From positions 1,240,001 to 1,304,000 of the forward strand of contig NZ_RCCV01000001.1 in NCBI RefSeq assembly GCF_003664255.1: a DNA stretch of 64,000 nucleotides. Direction: 5' to 3'. This document shows, piece after piece, positions 20,328-30,209 of this stretch; the stretch's first letter is position 1, and the number at the start of each line of letters is the position of its first letter. The translations under genes were made by a program, and so were the position numbers. The notes under the pieces were generated by a model. The model saw nothing but the letters and a program-made list of their open reading frames with translations. It did not search any database and was not told the origin of the DNA. The DNA comes from Micromonospora sp. M71_S20. Lineage in GTDB: Bacteria; Actinomycetota; Actinomycetes; Mycobacteriales; Micromonosporaceae.

Positions 20328-21869
20328 TCAGGCGAGCAGGATGCCGTGGTCGACAGCATCGGAGAGCACCCCGTCCAGCGAGAGGCGGACCACCTCGAAC
20401 CGCCGGGACACCTCCCGGGACAGTTCCAGTTCGACCTCGCGCAGCGCGCGCTGCGCCCAGGCGCGGGCGGCGTTGGCATCGTGGTTGCCGGGGCTGCGCC
20501 AGTGCTGCCAACAGCCGCCCGAGAGGGCCACGGCCACCGGCGGGAGCACCTCCACGCGCGCCACGCCCGGGTAGCTCGCCAGTGCGTCGGTCGCGCCGGC
20601 CCCCGTCAGCCCCGCCACGCCGCCGGTGCTGGTGACGAGCAGCACGCGGTCCAGCTCGTGCTCGCCCCGGTGCTCCGTCAGGCCCCAGCGCACGGGGGCG
20701 TAGAGGCGCCGCCGGACGCCCGCCGGCAGCGGCGCGCCGAAGACCCGCCCGGCGGCCTCCTCCAGCAGCCCGCGCACCGCCTCGTCGCACTGGGCGGTGG
20801 CCAGCAGCGACAGCGCCTCCATCTCCCGGTCGAGCAGCTGCGGCAGGCCGGCGCAGCCGACCCCGAAGACGATCTCCTGCACCACCCGGAGGTGGATGTT
20901 CGCCACCTCCAGGGCGAGGTGCTGGCGGATGCGCCGGGAGGAGGACCGGGCCTGCCGGTCGAGCTGCTCCGACCAGCCGCCCGGGTCGGCCACCACCGGC
21001 ACCCGGCCGTGCGCCCCGGGCAGCACCGGCGGTTCGGCGCTCGCCCGTCGCAGCCCCTCGTCGGCGGCCCAGCCGACCAGGGCCCGGCGCAGGTCCGCCC
21101 CGTCACCGGCGGCGTCGAGCGGGAACCAGCGGGCGTCGGCGAGCCCGGGAACGGCGGCCAGCAGGGCCGCCCGGTGCGCCTCGACGGTGACCGCGACCGG
21201 ATCCACCGGTGCGGGAGCCGACCCGACGGACACCCCCGTGCCCTCCGTCGTCGCCGCGCCCTCCGGCACCGGGGCCCAGCCGCCCGCGCCCGGGGTGACC
21301 GCGAAGACGACCTTGACGCCGGCGCGGGCCAGGTCGGCGAGCAGATGGAGCTCGACCGCGGTGAAGGCCTGGTCGGCGGCGATCACGAAGAGCACCGCCC
21401 CGGACCGGCCCGCCGCGTCGAGCAGCAGCTGACCGCCGGCCACCCCGAGGGCACCGGTGTCCGGCGTGTCGACGAGATTGAAGTGCCGCAGCAGGGGCTC
21501 GGGCAGGCTCAGCTCGACCCGGCGCGGCGGGCGCGCGAGCGCCGGCCCGGCGGCCAGCCGGTCGGCACCGTAGGAGTGGGGCTGGCGGTAGCCGGGCACG
21601 TAGGCGGCCCGCGTCGGCACCCGGGAGTGGCGCACCACGAGCCAGCTGTCGGCGGGCACGGCGAGCATGGCCGGATCGAGCTGGAGCAGGCGGGCGAGCA
21701 CCTCGCGCCGCCCCGCGCCGGCCGGGCCGACGCCGATCACGGCCAGCGGCTCCTCCGGGCGGGGCTCGGTCACCCCGAGCCGGACGGGCAGCCGGTCCCG
21801 ACGGGGCAGCTCTGCGGCTCCGGCCATGTCGTCGGGCCTGTCGACGGCAGGGAGAGGACCAGGCTTCAT
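20328..21869 (-). CDS. Dynamin/P-loop GTPase-like protein with degenerate nucleotide-binding motif
   Basis: A 513-residue soluble protein I do not recognise as a named family. Residues 43-60 ([18 protein letters not shown]) sit where a Walker A loop would be, but the lysine and Ser/Thr are replaced: GPAGAGRR instead of GxxxxGK[ST]. [13 protein letters not shown] (130-140) resembles the G3 DxxG-type switch of large GTPases, and [36 protein letters not shown] has the layout before a G4 motif, but NKxD is absent. The C-terminal half is helical with Arg/Glu-rich segments. ATG with GGGAGG nine bases upstream. It looks like a GTPase relative that lost nucleotide binding; function unknown. Confidence 0.6.
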   Translation of the reverse strand: MKPGPLPAVDRPDDMAGAAELPRRDRLPVRLGVTEPRPEEPLAVIGVGPAGAGRREVLARLLQLDPAMLAVPADSWLVVRHSRVPTRAAYVPGYRQPHSYGADRLAAGPALARPPRRVELSLPEPLLRHFNLVDTPDTGALGVAGGQLLLDAAGRSGAVLFVIAADQAFTAVELHLLADLARAGVKVVFAVTPGAGGWAPVPEGAATTEGTGVSVGSAPAPVDPVAVTVEAHRAALLAAVPGLADARWFPLDAAGDGADLRRALVGWAADEGLRRASAEPPVLPGAHGRVPVVADPGGWSEQLDRQARSSSRRIRQHLALEVANIHLRVVQEIVFGVGCAGLPQLLDREMEALSLLATAQCDEAVRGLLEEAAGRVFGAPLPAGVRRRLYAPVRWGLTEHRGEHELDRVLLVTSTGGVAGLTGAGATDALASYPGVARVEVLPPVAVALSGGCWQHWRSPGNHDANAARAWAQRALREVELELSREVSRRFEVVRLSLDGVLSDAVDHGILLA

Positions 21870-22059
21870 CGAAAGCGGCCTCCCGTGGCAGGCGACCGGC
21901 AGCGGCCGGCCGCATGGAATCGTCCGGTGACGGCACCCGGATGCCGGAAGAGTACGGGCGACCAGGCCCCCGAACCGAACACTTCGAATACTCAGGGGTA
22001 ACTGCGAGATTACTCAACTTCGGTGTGTGACGGTGTGCACGCGGACGGATTCCGGTCGA

Positions 22060-22065
22060 TATGCT
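22060..22065 (+). promoter_or_regulatory. -10 element of leaderless LuxR-ATPase gene
   Basis: TATGCT is followed by six bases (GCCCCG) and the ATG at 22072. The upstream bases contain no Shine-Dalgarno sequence, in agreement with a leaderless mRNA. Confidence 0.55.
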
Positions 22066-22071
22066 GCCCCG

Positions 22072-24747
22072 ATGAGTCGGTGGGGGTTCGTCGGCCGAAC
22101 GGATGAGCTCAACCGTCTGCTGTCGGCGGTGACCGGCACGGAGGGGCGGGGCATCTTCTTCAGCGGCAACGCGGGCATCGGCAAGAGCCGCCTGCTGCGC
22201 GAGGGGATGGCGGCCCTCCCCCGCGACGGGTACGCCGTCTGGTCGATCGCGGCCAGCGCCACCACCGCCGCGCTCCCCTTCGGCGGCCTCGTCCAGGTGC
22301 TCCCGACCGAGCAGCCGCAGGGCCTCTCCCCCGCCGGCATCCTGCGCTGGGCGGTGGACGTGCTGCAACAGCAGGCGGCCGGCCGCCGGATCGTGCTCGC
22401 GGTCGACGACGCGCACCTGCTCGACCCGCCGTCGGCGGCGCTGGTGCACCTGGTGGCCCGGTCCGACAACGCCACGGTCGTCGGCACGTCGCGCGACGGC
22501 GAGCAGCTCCCGCTGCCGATCCGGGCCCTGTGGACCGACGGCCTGGTCGAGCACGTCGAGCTGAAGCCGCTGCCGCCGGCCGAGACCACGCGGCTGCTCT
22601 CCGAGATCCTGGAGGGACCGGTCGACGCCACCTCCGCCGACCGGCTCGGCCGGCTCTCCGAGGGCAACCCGCTGCTGCTGCGCGAGCTGGTGTTCGCCGC
22701 CGACCGCGGGGAGCTGACCCGCACGTACGGGATCTGGAAGTGGACCGGCCGGCTGGAACTGGCGCCCAACCTGGCCGACCTGATCGACGTCCGGATCGGC
22801 CAGCTCACCCCGGGCGTACGCGGGGTGGTGGAGCTGGTCGCCTTCGGCGAACCGCTCGGCCTGCACCTGCTCAACCAGGCCGCCGACCCGGTGGACGTGG
22901 AGACCGCCGAGGAACGCGGGCTGATCGCCGTGGAGCACGACGACCGCCGGGCGAACGTGCGGCTGGCCCACCCGCTCTACGGCGAGGTGATGCGCCGCCG
23001 CTGCCCCGTCAGCCGGACGCGACGGTTGCAGGCCCGCCTCGCCGAGCTGCTGGAGCTGGTCGGCAAGCGACGCCGCGACGACCTGCTCCGGGTGGCCGTC
23101 TGGCGGCTCGACTCGGGCACCGCGCAGGATCCGGCCCTGCTGCTCGACGCGGCCCGGCAGGCGTTCGCCCGCTACGACGTACCGCTGGCGACCCGGCTGG
23201 CCCGCGCGGCGCTCGACGCGGGCGGCGGCTTCGACGCGGCGGAGCTGCTGGCCACCATCCTGATGTTCGCCGACCGGCCGGAGGAGGCGATCGGGGTGCT
23301 CGACGCGGTCTCCGGCGACATCGAGGGCGACCGGCGGCTGAGCCGCTGGCTGACGGTGCGGGGCATGGTCAGCTACTGGGGCCTGAGCCGGGAGTCCACC
23401 GTGGAGGAGATCGCCGCCCGCAGGTCGACCCTCACGGACTCCGCCGACCAGGCCCGGGTGCTGGCCTTCGAGGCCATCATGCGACTGCACCGGCTGGACA
23501 CCGGCATCGCGTTGCGGCTGGGGCAGACGGTGCTGGACCGGCCGGCCGCGAGCGTCGCCGCCCGGGAGCTGGCCCGCAGCACGATCGCCCACCTGCAGGC
23601 CGCACAGGGGCAGCTGCACCGCAGCGCCACCGCGATCAACCAGGTCCAGGCCGAGGTGGGCCGGTGGCGGGCGGACATGCCTTACCTGCAACTGGCCCTG
23701 GAGCTGGCCCGGGGCACCCGGCTGGCGCTCGCCGGCGACCTGGCCGGCATCGACGCGATCGTGGCCGACGAGTTCGCCGACCTGGCCGGGGCTGGCGACT
23801 TCCGGCTCGGCACCGGCTACCTGGCCGTCCTCCAGGCGTACGCGGCCCGGCTGCGCGGCCAGAGCGACGCGGCGCTGCGGACCAGCCTCGGCGCCTGCGC
23901 GGTGCTCGCCACCAGCCGGGTCTACGCGGGACTGGCCCAGGCCGAGCGGGCCCAGGCGGCGGCGCTGCGGGGCGACGCCGCGCAGGCGGCCGAGGCGATG
24001 GCGGAGGCCGACCGCACCCATGCCCCGGGCATGGTCGTGCTGTACCCGTGGCTGGAGCAGGCCCGGGGCGCGGTGCTCGCCGCCGGTGGCGACGTGTCCG
24101 GCGCCGTCAAGCACCTGACCGGGCTGGCCGACCGGCTGCGCGCGGACGGCTTCGCCGGCCACGAGGTGCACGTGCTGCACGACCTGGTCCGGCTGGACCA
24201 GGCGACGGCGCCCCTCGGCCCGACCTGCTCCGACGGCAGCCGGCGCACCGTCGCGCAGCGGCTCGCCGAGCTGTCCGAACGGGTCGACGGGCTGCTGCCC
24301 CCGCTGCTCGCCCGGCACGCCCGGGCCGCCGCGGGCGGATCCGCCGACGAACTGCTGGCGGTCGCCGACAGCTTCGACGCCCTCGGCCTGGCCGTCTACG
24401 CGGCGGAGGCCACCGCCACCGCCCTGGACCGGCTGCGCCGGCGGCGGTCCCCGGCGGCGGCCACGGCCCGGGAACGCCTCGCCGCGCTGCTCGGCCGCTG
24501 CGACCTGATCCGTACCCCGGCGTTGCAGGCCGGCTCCCCGGCGCTGAGCGAACGCGAGTGGCAGGTGGCGCGCCTCGCCGCCGACGGGGTGACCAGCCGG
24601 GTCATCGCCGAGCGGCTCTACCTCTCCGCCCGCACGGTGGAGAACCACCTCCAGCGGATCTACGGCAAGCTCGGCGTCGCCGGGCGGGCGGAGCTACGGG
24701 CCGCCCTGCGGGCGATCCCGGGCCACGAGGGCGGCGAGAGCGGGTGA
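22072..24747 (+). CDS. Large ATP-binding LuxR family regulator (LAL/MalT-like)
   Basis: An 891-residue regulator. The N-terminal AAA/STAND-type ATPase has GRTDEL, Walker A GNAGIGKS (32-39) and Walker B RRIVLAVDDAHLLD (about 105-118). The middle holds about 400 residues of alpha-helical, TPR-like repeats. The C-terminal LuxR helix-turn-helix (about 825-880) reads LSEREWQVARLAADGVTSRVIAERLYLSARTVENHLQRIYGKLGV. Such proteins switch on transcription when an inducer and ATP drive oligomerisation. The neighbours are pncB, 16 bases downstream, and a divergent pseudo-GTPase; no biosynthetic cluster is nearby, so the target is unknown. Start chosen at the ATG six bases after TATGCT. Confidence 0.88.
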   Translation: MSRWGFVGRTDELNRLLSAVTGTEGRGIFFSGNAGIGKSRLLREGMAALPRDGYAVWSIAASATTAALPFGGLVQVLPTEQPQGLSPAGILRWAVDVLQQQAAGRRIVLAVDDAHLLDPPSAALVHLVARSDNATVVGTSRDGEQLPLPIRALWTDGLVEHVELKPLPPAETTRLLSEILEGPVDATSADRLGRLSEGNPLLLRELVFAADRGELTRTYGIWKWTGRLELAPNLADLIDVRIGQLTPGVRGVVELVAFGEPLGLHLLNQAADPVDVETAEERGLIAVEHDDRRANVRLAHPLYGEVMRRRCPVSRTRRLQARLAELLELVGKRRRDDLLRVAVWRLDSGTAQDPALLLDAARQAFARYDVPLATRLARAALDAGGGFDAAELLATILMFADRPEEAIGVLDAVSGDIEGDRRLSRWLTVRGMVSYWGLSRESTVEEIAARRSTLTDSADQARVLAFEAIMRLHRLDTGIALRLGQTVLDRPAASVAARELARSTIAHLQAAQGQLHRSATAINQVQAEVGRWRADMPYLQLALELARGTRLALAGDLAGIDAIVADEFADLAGAGDFRLGTGYLAVLQAYAARLRGQSDAALRTSLGACAVLATSRVYAGLAQAERAQAAALRGDAAQAAEAMAEADRTHAPGMVVLYPWLEQARGAVLAAGGDVSGAVKHLTGLADRLRADGFAGHEVHVLHDLVRLDQATAPLGPTCSDGSRRTVAQRLAELSERVDGLLPPLLARHARAAAGGSADELLAVADSFDALGLAVYAAEATATALDRLRRRRSPAAATARERLAALLGRCDLIRTPALQAGSPALSEREWQVARLAADGVTSRVIAERLYLSARTVENHLQRIYGKLGVAGRAELRAALRAIPGHEGGESG

Positions 24748-24751
24748 ACCC

Positions 24752-24757
24752 TAGGCT
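24752..24757 (+). promoter_or_regulatory. -10 element of leaderless pncB gene
   Basis: TAGGCT, six bases (GGGGAG), then the pncB GTG. The GGGGAG touches the start codon and is too close to act as a ribosome site, so leaderless translation is the better reading. Confidence 0.55.
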
Positions 24758-24763
24758 GGGGAG

Positions 24764-26050
24764 GTGAGCACCCTTCGCCCCGCGCTGCTGACCGACCACT
24801 ACGAGCTGACCATGGTCAGTGCCGCCCTGCGCGACGGCACCGCCGACCGCCGCTGCGTCTTCGAGGTGTTCAGCCGCCGGCTGCCCGCCGGCCGGCGCTA
24901 CGGCGTGGTCGCCGGCACCGGCCGGCTGATCGAGCTGATCCGCGACTTCCGCTTCGACGCCGACGAGGTCGACTTCCTGCGGCGTACCGGGGTGGTCGAC
25001 GAGCAGGCCGCCGCCTGGCTGCGCGGCTACCGCTTCACCGGCGACGTCGAGGGCTACGCCGAGGGTGAGCTGTTCTTCCCCAGCTCGCCGATCCTCACCG
25101 TCTCCGGCGGCTTCGCCGAGTGCGTGGTGCTGGAGACGCTCATCCTCTCCGTGCTCAACCACGACAGCGCCGTCGCCGCCGCCGCCGCGCGGATGGTCAC
25201 CGCCGCCCGCGGGCGGACCCTGATCGAGATGGGCTCCCGGCGCGCGCACGAGGAGGCGGCGGTGGCCGCGGCGCGGGCCGCGTACCTGGCCGGCTTCCGG
25301 TTCACCTCCAACCTCGCCGCCGGGCGGCGCTACGGCATCCCGACCGCCGGCACGGCCGCGCACGCGTTCACCCTGCTGCATGAGGACGAGCGGGCCGCGT
25401 TCGCCTCGCAGGTCGCCACGCTGGGCAAGGACACCACGCTGCTGGTCGACACGTACGACATCAGCCAGGGCATCCGCAACGCGATCGCGGTGGCCGGGCC
25501 CGACCTGCGGGCGGTACGGATCGACTCGGGCGACCTGGCGGTGATCGCGCAGCAGTCCCGCGAGCTGCTCGACTCGCTGGGCGCCACCGAGACCAAGATC
25601 ATCGTCTCCGGCGACCTCGACGAGCACGCCATCGCCTCGCTCGCCGCCGAACCGGTCGACATGTACGGCGCGGGCACCGCCGTGGTCACCGGTTCCGGCG
25701 CGCCCACCGCCGGGCTGGTCTACAAGCTCGTCGAGGTCGAGGGCCGGCCGGTGGTCAAGCGCTCCGAGCACAAGGCCACCATCGGCGGCCGGAAGGTGGC
25801 CGTACGCCGGCACAAGCCGACCGGCACCGCCACCGAGGAGATCGTCGTGCCGCAGGGCGTGCCCGACCCCCGGCCCAACGACCGGCTGCTCCAGCACTCG
25901 TTCCTGGCCGGCGGCGAGCCGGTCGACCGGCCGAGCCTGGACGAGTCGCGGGAGCACCTGCGGCAGTGCCTGATCTCCATCCCCTGGGAGGGGCTGAAGC
26001 TCTCCGCCGGCGACCCGGCCATCCCGGTCACGGTCGTCCCGGCCGACTGA
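24764..26050 (+). CDS. pncB: Nicotinate phosphoribosyltransferase
   Basis: A 428-residue enzyme joining nicotinate and PRPP to nicotinate mononucleotide (Preiss-Handler salvage). Characteristic segments: ALLTDHYELTMVSAALRDG, FEVFSRRLPAGRRYGVVAGTGRL, LEMGSRR-type IEMGSRRAHE, FTSNLAAGRRYGIPTAGTAAHAF, the phosphoribosyl-site VRIDSGDLAV and DMYGAGTAVVTG. PncA directly follows (12 bases), so nicotinamide can be deamidated and reused in one transcript. The mycobacterial homologue pncB1 lies beside clpS, and here the gene is also within 5 kb of clpS. Confidence 0.95.
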   Translation: MSTLRPALLTDHYELTMVSAALRDGTADRRCVFEVFSRRLPAGRRYGVVAGTGRLIELIRDFRFDADEVDFLRRTGVVDEQAAAWLRGYRFTGDVEGYAEGELFFPSSPILTVSGGFAECVVLETLILSVLNHDSAVAAAAARMVTAARGRTLIEMGSRRAHEEAAVAAARAAYLAGFRFTSNLAAGRRYGIPTAGTAAHAFTLLHEDERAAFASQVATLGKDTTLLVDTYDISQGIRNAIAVAGPDLRAVRIDSGDLAVIAQQSRELLDSLGATETKIIVSGDLDEHAIASLAAEPVDMYGAGTAVVTGSGAPTAGLVYKLVEVEGRPVVKRSEHKATIGGRKVAVRRHKPTGTATEEIVVPQGVPDPRPNDRLLQHSFLAGGEPVDRPSLDESREHLRQCLISIPWEGLKLSAGDPAIPVTVVPAD

Positions 26051-26061
26051 AAGGAGCACCA

Positions 26062-26643
26062 GTGAGCAACGCGCTGATCATCGTGGACGTGCAGAACGAC
26101 TTCTGCGAGGGCGGCTCGCTGGCCGTGGGCGGCGGGGCCGGCGTGGCGACCGGGATCACCCGGCTGCTCGCCGCCGAGCCGGACCGCTGGGCCCACGTGG
26201 TCGCGACGAAGGACTACCACGTCGACCCGGGCGCCCACTTCGGCGACCCGCCGGACTACGTGGACTCCTGGCCGCGGCACTGCGTGGTGGGCACCCCCGG
26301 CTCGGAGTTCCACCCCGACCTGGCCACCGACCGGATCGAGGCGATCTTCCACAAGGGCGAGCACGCCGCCGCGTACTCCGGCTTCGAGGGGCACGCCGAC
26401 GACGGCGAGTGCCTGGCCGACTGGCTGCGCCGGCACGGGGTGGACCGGGTCGACGTGGTGGGGATCGCCACCGACCACTGCGTCCGGGCGACCGCCCTGG
26501 ACGCCGCCCGGGAGGGCTTCGCCACCACCGTCCTGCTGGACCTCACCGCCGGGGTCGCCCCGGACACCACCGACGTGGCGCTGCGCGCCCTCGAGGGCGC
26601 CGGGGTCACCATGCGCGGGGAGCCTGTGATCAGGGCCGCATGA
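26062..26643 (+). CDS. pncA: Nicotinamidase
   Basis: A 193-residue cysteine hydrolase that deamidates nicotinamide to nicotinate. Catalytic and metal residues are visible: the aspartate in ALIIVDVQNDFCEGGSL, the metal-site histidines in TKDYHVDPGAHF, a lysine in IFHKGEHAAAYSGFEG, and the nucleophile cysteine in GIATDHCVRATALDAAREGF. The GTG has AAGGAG five bases upstream and follows pncB closely. By homology it would also activate pyrazinamide-type amides. Confidence 0.95.
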   Translation: MSNALIIVDVQNDFCEGGSLAVGGGAGVATGITRLLAAEPDRWAHVVATKDYHVDPGAHFGDPPDYVDSWPRHCVVGTPGSEFHPDLATDRIEAIFHKGEHAAAYSGFEGHADDGECLADWLRRHGVDRVDVVGIATDHCVRATALDAAREGFATTVLLDLTAGVAPDTTDVALRALEGAGVTMRGEPVIRAA

Positions 26644-26668
26644 GGCGGTAATTCGCTGGCGGGTGTCG

Positions 26669-26699
26669 TACCTCCGGCCGAGGATGTCCGGCGGAGGTA
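26669..26699 (+). promoter_or_regulatory. Hairpin that can mask the MFS gene ribosome-binding site
   Basis: TACCTCCG (26669-26676) is perfectly complementary to CGGAGGTA (26692-26699), and the latter contains the GGAGG that would serve the ATG at 26709. Folding would hide the ribosome site; a trigger is unknown. Confidence 0.4.
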
Positions 26700-26708
26700 T
26701 GCACCGAC

Positions 26709-27926
26709 ATGAACATGAAGCCTTACCGGGAGGCCCTCGCCCTGCCCGGTCTCCGGTCGTTGCTGCTGGTGTCGGTGCTCGCGCGCGTCCCGCTCACCGC
26801 CACCGGGGTGACCCTGACGTTCTACGTCGTGCTCGACCTCGGGCGCGGCTACGGAGCGGCCGGGCTCGTCGGCGCGGCGGTCACCGTGGGCGCCGCGATC
26901 GGCGGCCCGCTGCTCGGCCGCCTGGTCGATCGTCGCGGCCTGCGGCCGGTGCTCGTGCTGACCGGGATCGCCGAGGCCGTCTTCTGGTCCACCGCGCCGA
27001 TACTGCCGTACCCGGTGCTGCTGCCCGCCGCGTTCCTGGCCGGCTCGCTCGCCCTGCCGATCTTCTCGGTGATCCGGCAGTCCATCGCCGCGATGGTGCC
27101 GCCGGAGCGGCGCCGCCCCGCCTACGCGCTGGACTCGATGGCGGTGGAACTGTCGTTCATGGTCGGCCCCGCGCTGGCCGTGGCGGCGGTCACCGCCATC
27201 TCCGCGCGGACCACGCTCTACCTCGTGGGCGCCGGCATCGTCGCCGCCGGCGTCGCGTTCTGGGTGCTCGACCCGCCCACCCGGGGCGGCGGCGAGCCGA
27301 CCGGGCCGCAGGCGAGAGTGCCCCGCCGGTCGTGGCTCACCCCGCGCCTGCTCGCCGTGCTGGCGGTCAGCGCCGCCGGCACGCTGGTGCTCGGCGGCAC
27401 CGACGTGGCCGTGGTCGCCGTGCTGCGGGAGAGCGGCGACGTCGGGTGGACGGGCGCCGTCCTCGCCGTCTGGGCGGTCGCGTCGCTGGTCGGCGGCTTC
27501 GCGTACGGGGCGGTCACCCGCTCCTTCTCGCCGCTGGTCCTGATGGCCGCGCTCAGCCTCTGCACCATCCCGGTCGGGTTGGGCGGGGCGCACTGGTGGC
27601 TGCTCTGCCTGGCGCTGCTCCCCGCCGGGGCGCTCTGCGCGCCGACCATCGCGGCCACCTCGGACGCGGTCAGCCGGCTGGTCCCCGCCTCCGTACGCGG
27701 CGAGGCGATGGGCCTGCACGGCTCGGCGGTCACCGTCGGCATCGCGGTCGGCGCGCCCCTCGCGGGCGCCGTCATCGACGCCTCCGCGCCGGCCTGGGGA
27801 TTCGCGGTCACCGGGGCGGTCGGGGCTCTGGTGGCGCTGGCCGTGCTCCCGATCGAGCTGCGCCGCCGTCGCACCGCCGCCACCCTCCCGCCCACCCCCG
27901 AACTCGTCCCGGCCCCCGCCACCTGA
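26709..27926 (+). CDS. MFS transporter (drug/metabolite exporter type)
   Basis: A 405-residue protein with twelve predicted membrane helices in two bundles. The cytoplasmic loop 2-3 signature is GPLLGRLVDRRGLRPVL, matching the MFS G-x-L-x-D-R-x-G-R pattern. The second half starts after a charged loop (RVPRRSWLTPRLL). It probably exports a small molecule by proton antiport; the substrate is unknown. The leader can form a hairpin over the ribosome site. It follows pncA by 65 bases and may be read through from it. Confidence 0.82.
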   Translation: MNMKPYREALALPGLRSLLLVSVLARVPLTATGVTLTFYVVLDLGRGYGAAGLVGAAVTVGAAIGGPLLGRLVDRRGLRPVLVLTGIAEAVFWSTAPILPYPVLLPAAFLAGSLALPIFSVIRQSIAAMVPPERRRPAYALDSMAVELSFMVGPALAVAAVTAISARTTLYLVGAGIVAAGVAFWVLDPPTRGGGEPTGPQARVPRRSWLTPRLLAVLAVSAAGTLVLGGTDVAVVAVLRESGDVGWTGAVLAVWAVASLVGGFAYGAVTRSFSPLVLMAALSLCTIPVGLGGAHWWLLCLALLPAGALCAPTIAATSDAVSRLVPASVRGEAMGLHGSAVTVGIAVGAPLAGAVIDASAPAWGFAVTGAVGALVALAVLPIELRRRRTAATLPPTPELVPAPAT

Positions 27927-28291
27927 CCGACCGCCCCGGCCCGGCGCGCCCCTGGCTGGGCGGTCCTGACCCGGGTCCCCGGCTCGGCGGTTCGGGCTCG
28001 GCGGTTCCTGGCTTCGCGTCCCCCACTTCCGGCACCCTCCTTGGGCCTACGCCGGTCCTGCGGGGGCCGTCGGGCAGGCATGCGAGATCGGTTGGTGCCC
28101 AGCCGGTGTCCAAGCGCCGCGTGGCCCGGTTCTCCGTCAGCCGGTCATGAGGTCCGCGCTCAGGCTACGGGCGGGATCACGCCGCCCGGAGCGTCGGCGC
28201 CCGGGTTCCGCTGCGGCGGGGCGTACCTCTCGTAACGCCGACGGGCGCCGCCCCGGGGTGGGGTGGCGCCCGTCGTACGTGGTGTGGAGCG
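27927..28291. other. Intergenic region between MFS gene and ctaD
   Basis: About 365 bases between convergent genes. It holds a 14-bp tandem duplication (27981-28008, unit GGCTCGGCGGTTCS) and, near ctaD, an 11-bp hairpin (28239-28275). I see no gene; longer frames here are low-complexity. Confidence 0.5.
28239..28275. terminator. Hairpin terminator of ctaD
   Basis: CGACGGGCGCC pairs perfectly with GGCGCCCGTCG around a 15-base loop, 17 bases past the ctaD stop on the minus strand. Confidence 0.7.
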
Positions 28292-30052
28292 TCAGCGTCG
28301 GTCGGCGTCGCTCGCGGTGTCCTCGCGGTAGCTGGCGCCGCCGTCGGACTCGCTGGTCAGCGGCTTGGCGCCGCCCTCCGGCGGGCCGGCCAGGCTCTGG
28401 CCGCCGGCCGCCAGCTCGGGGAACTTGAGGTCGAACGCCGGCCGCTCGGAGCGGATCCGCGGCATCCGGTCGAAGTTCCGCAGCGGGGGCGGGGAGCTGG
28501 TCGCCCACTCCAGCGAGTTGCCGTGACCCCACGGGTCGTCGACCTCGACCACCGGGCCGGCCTTGTACGACTTCCAGCAGTTCCAGATGAACGGCAGGGT
28601 CGAGATGCCGGTGATGAACGCGCCGATGGTGGAGACCATGTTCAGCGTCGTGAAGCCGTCGCCGGGCAGGTAGTCGGCGTACCGGCGCGGCATGCCCTCG
28701 TTGCCCAGCCAGTGCTGCACCAGGAACGTGGTGTGGAAGCCGATCATGGTCAGCCAGAAGTGCACCTTGCCCAGCCGCTCGTCGAGCATCCGGCCGAACA
28801 TCTTCGGGAACCAGAAGTAGATGCCGGCGAAGACGGCGAACACGATCGTGCCGAAGAGCACGTAGTGGAAGTGGGCCACCACGAAGTACGAGTCGTGCAG
28901 GTGGAAGTCGATCGGCGGGCTGGCCAGCAGCACGCCGGTGAGACCACCGAAGAGGAAGGTGACCAGGAAGCCGATCGAGAAGAGCATCGGCGTCTCGAAG
29001 CTGATCTGGCCGCGCCACATGGTGCCGATCCAGTTGAAGAACTTCATACCGGTCGGCACGGCGATCAGGTAGCTCAGGAAGCTGAAGAACGGCAGCAGCA
29101 CCTGGCCGGTGGAGAACATGTGGTGCGCCCAGACGCTCATCGACAGGCCGGCGATGGCGATGGTCGCGGCGACCAGGCCCTTGTAGCCGAAGATCGGCTT
29201 ACGGGAGAAGACCGGGATGATCTCGGAGATGATGCCGAAGAACGGCAGCGCGATGATGTACACCTCGGGGTGGCCGAAGAACCAGAAGAGGTGCTGGTAG
29301 AGCATCGGCCCGCCGGTCGCGGGGTCGTAGACGTGGGCGCCCAGGAGCCGGTCGGCGGCCAGCGCCATCAGCGCGGCGGCCAGCAGCGGGAAGACCAGGA
29401 TCACCAGGAGACCGGTGACCAGGATGTTCCAGGTGAAGATCGGCATCCGGAACATCGTCATGCCGGGCGCGCGCAGGGTCAGGATCGTGGTGATCACGTT
29501 GACCGCGCCCAGGATCGAGCCCAGACCCGAGATGACCAGGCCGACGACCCACAGGTTCGCGCCCACGCCGGGCGAGTGCTCGACGGAGCTCAGCGGCGCG
29601 TAGGCGGTCCACCCGAAGTCGGCCGCGCCACCCGGGGTGAGGAAGCCGACCATGGTCATCGAGCCGCCGAAGAGGAACAGCCAGTAGGCGAAGCTGTTCA
29701 GCCGGGGGAACGCCACGTCGGGCGCGCCGATCTGCAGCGGCACCACGTAGTTCGCGAAGGCGAACACGATCGGCGTCGCGAAGAACAGCAGCATGATCGT
29801 GCCGTGCATGGTGAACAGCTGGTTGTACTGCTCGGGCGACAGGAACTGCAGCCCGGGCCGGGCCAACTCGGCCCGCATGATCAGGGCCATCAGGCCACCG
29901 ATCATGAAGAACGCGAACGCGGTGACCATGTACATGATCCCGATCTGCTTCGCGTCCGTGGTACGCAGCAGCCGCGCGATGGCCGACCCCTTGACCGGCG
30001 CTCGGACCGGCCAGGGCCGGGTCACGACCGGCTTGGGTGCGACGGTGGTCAC
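28292..30052 (-). CDS. ctaD: Cytochrome c oxidase subunit I (aa3 type)
   Basis: A 586-residue, twelve-helix haem-copper oxidase core subunit that reduces oxygen and pumps protons. The haem a and a3 ligands and CuB site are present: [27 protein letters not shown] with the cross-linked His-Tyr, WAHHMFSTG with the two CuB histidines, and [16 protein letters not shown] with both haem histidines. NDxP-type residues of the D channel lie in the early helices. I chose the GTG at 30052 with GGAGG six bases upstream; a longer start at 30088 adds 12 residues without a ribosome site. It stands alone, as ctaD does in many actinobacteria where ctaC/ctaE/qcr genes are elsewhere. Confidence 0.97.
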   Translation of the reverse strand: MTTVAPKPVVTRPWPVRAPVKGSAIARLLRTTDAKQIGIMYMVTAFAFFMIGGLMALIMRAELARPGLQFLSPEQYNQLFTMHGTIMLLFFATPIVFAFANYVVPLQIGAPDVAFPRLNSFAYWLFLFGGSMTMVGFLTPGGAADFGWTAYAPLSSVEHSPGVGANLWVVGLVISGLGSILGAVNVITTILTLRAPGMTMFRMPIFTWNILVTGLLVILVFPLLAAALMALAADRLLGAHVYDPATGGPMLYQHLFWFFGHPEVYIIALPFFGIISEIIPVFSRKPIFGYKGLVAATIAIAGLSMSVWAHHMFSTGQVLLPFFSFLSYLIAVPTGMKFFNWIGTMWRGQISFETPMLFSIGFLVTFLFGGLTGVLLASPPIDFHLHDSYFVVAHFHYVLFGTIVFAVFAGIYFWFPKMFGRMLDERLGKVHFWLTMIGFHTTFLVQHWLGNEGMPRRYADYLPGDGFTTLNMVSTIGAFITGISTLPFIWNCWKSYKAGPVVEVDDPWGHGNSLEWATSSPPPLRNFDRMPRIRSERPAFDLKFPELAAGGQSLAGPPEGGAKPLTSESDGGASYREDTASDADRR

Positions 30053-30209
30053 GAGTGGCCTCCGGTTCTGGGTTGTCCCGCTCGGCACGCGCTGGTTATC
30101 TGCGGGCCGTCATCCGCAAGGAGGATAGTCCCCGGCAGGTGGCTGCGCCGCGTGGGGTGGTCGGGTAGCCTGCCCCACCCCGGCCCACGGGGCCCTCGAC
30201 CGCCGGCCG

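Noticed and set aside
21103..24648. A 1,181-codon minus-strand frame across the LuxR-ATPase gene
   Set aside because: High-GC shadow: its translation is His/Gly/Arg/Gln-rich without any domain, while the plus strand carries a clear Walker A and LuxR domain.
27927..28141. Possible small gene after the MFS exporter
   Set aside because: The frames there are Arg/Pro/Gly-rich, contain a tandem duplication and have no ribosome site or family signature.
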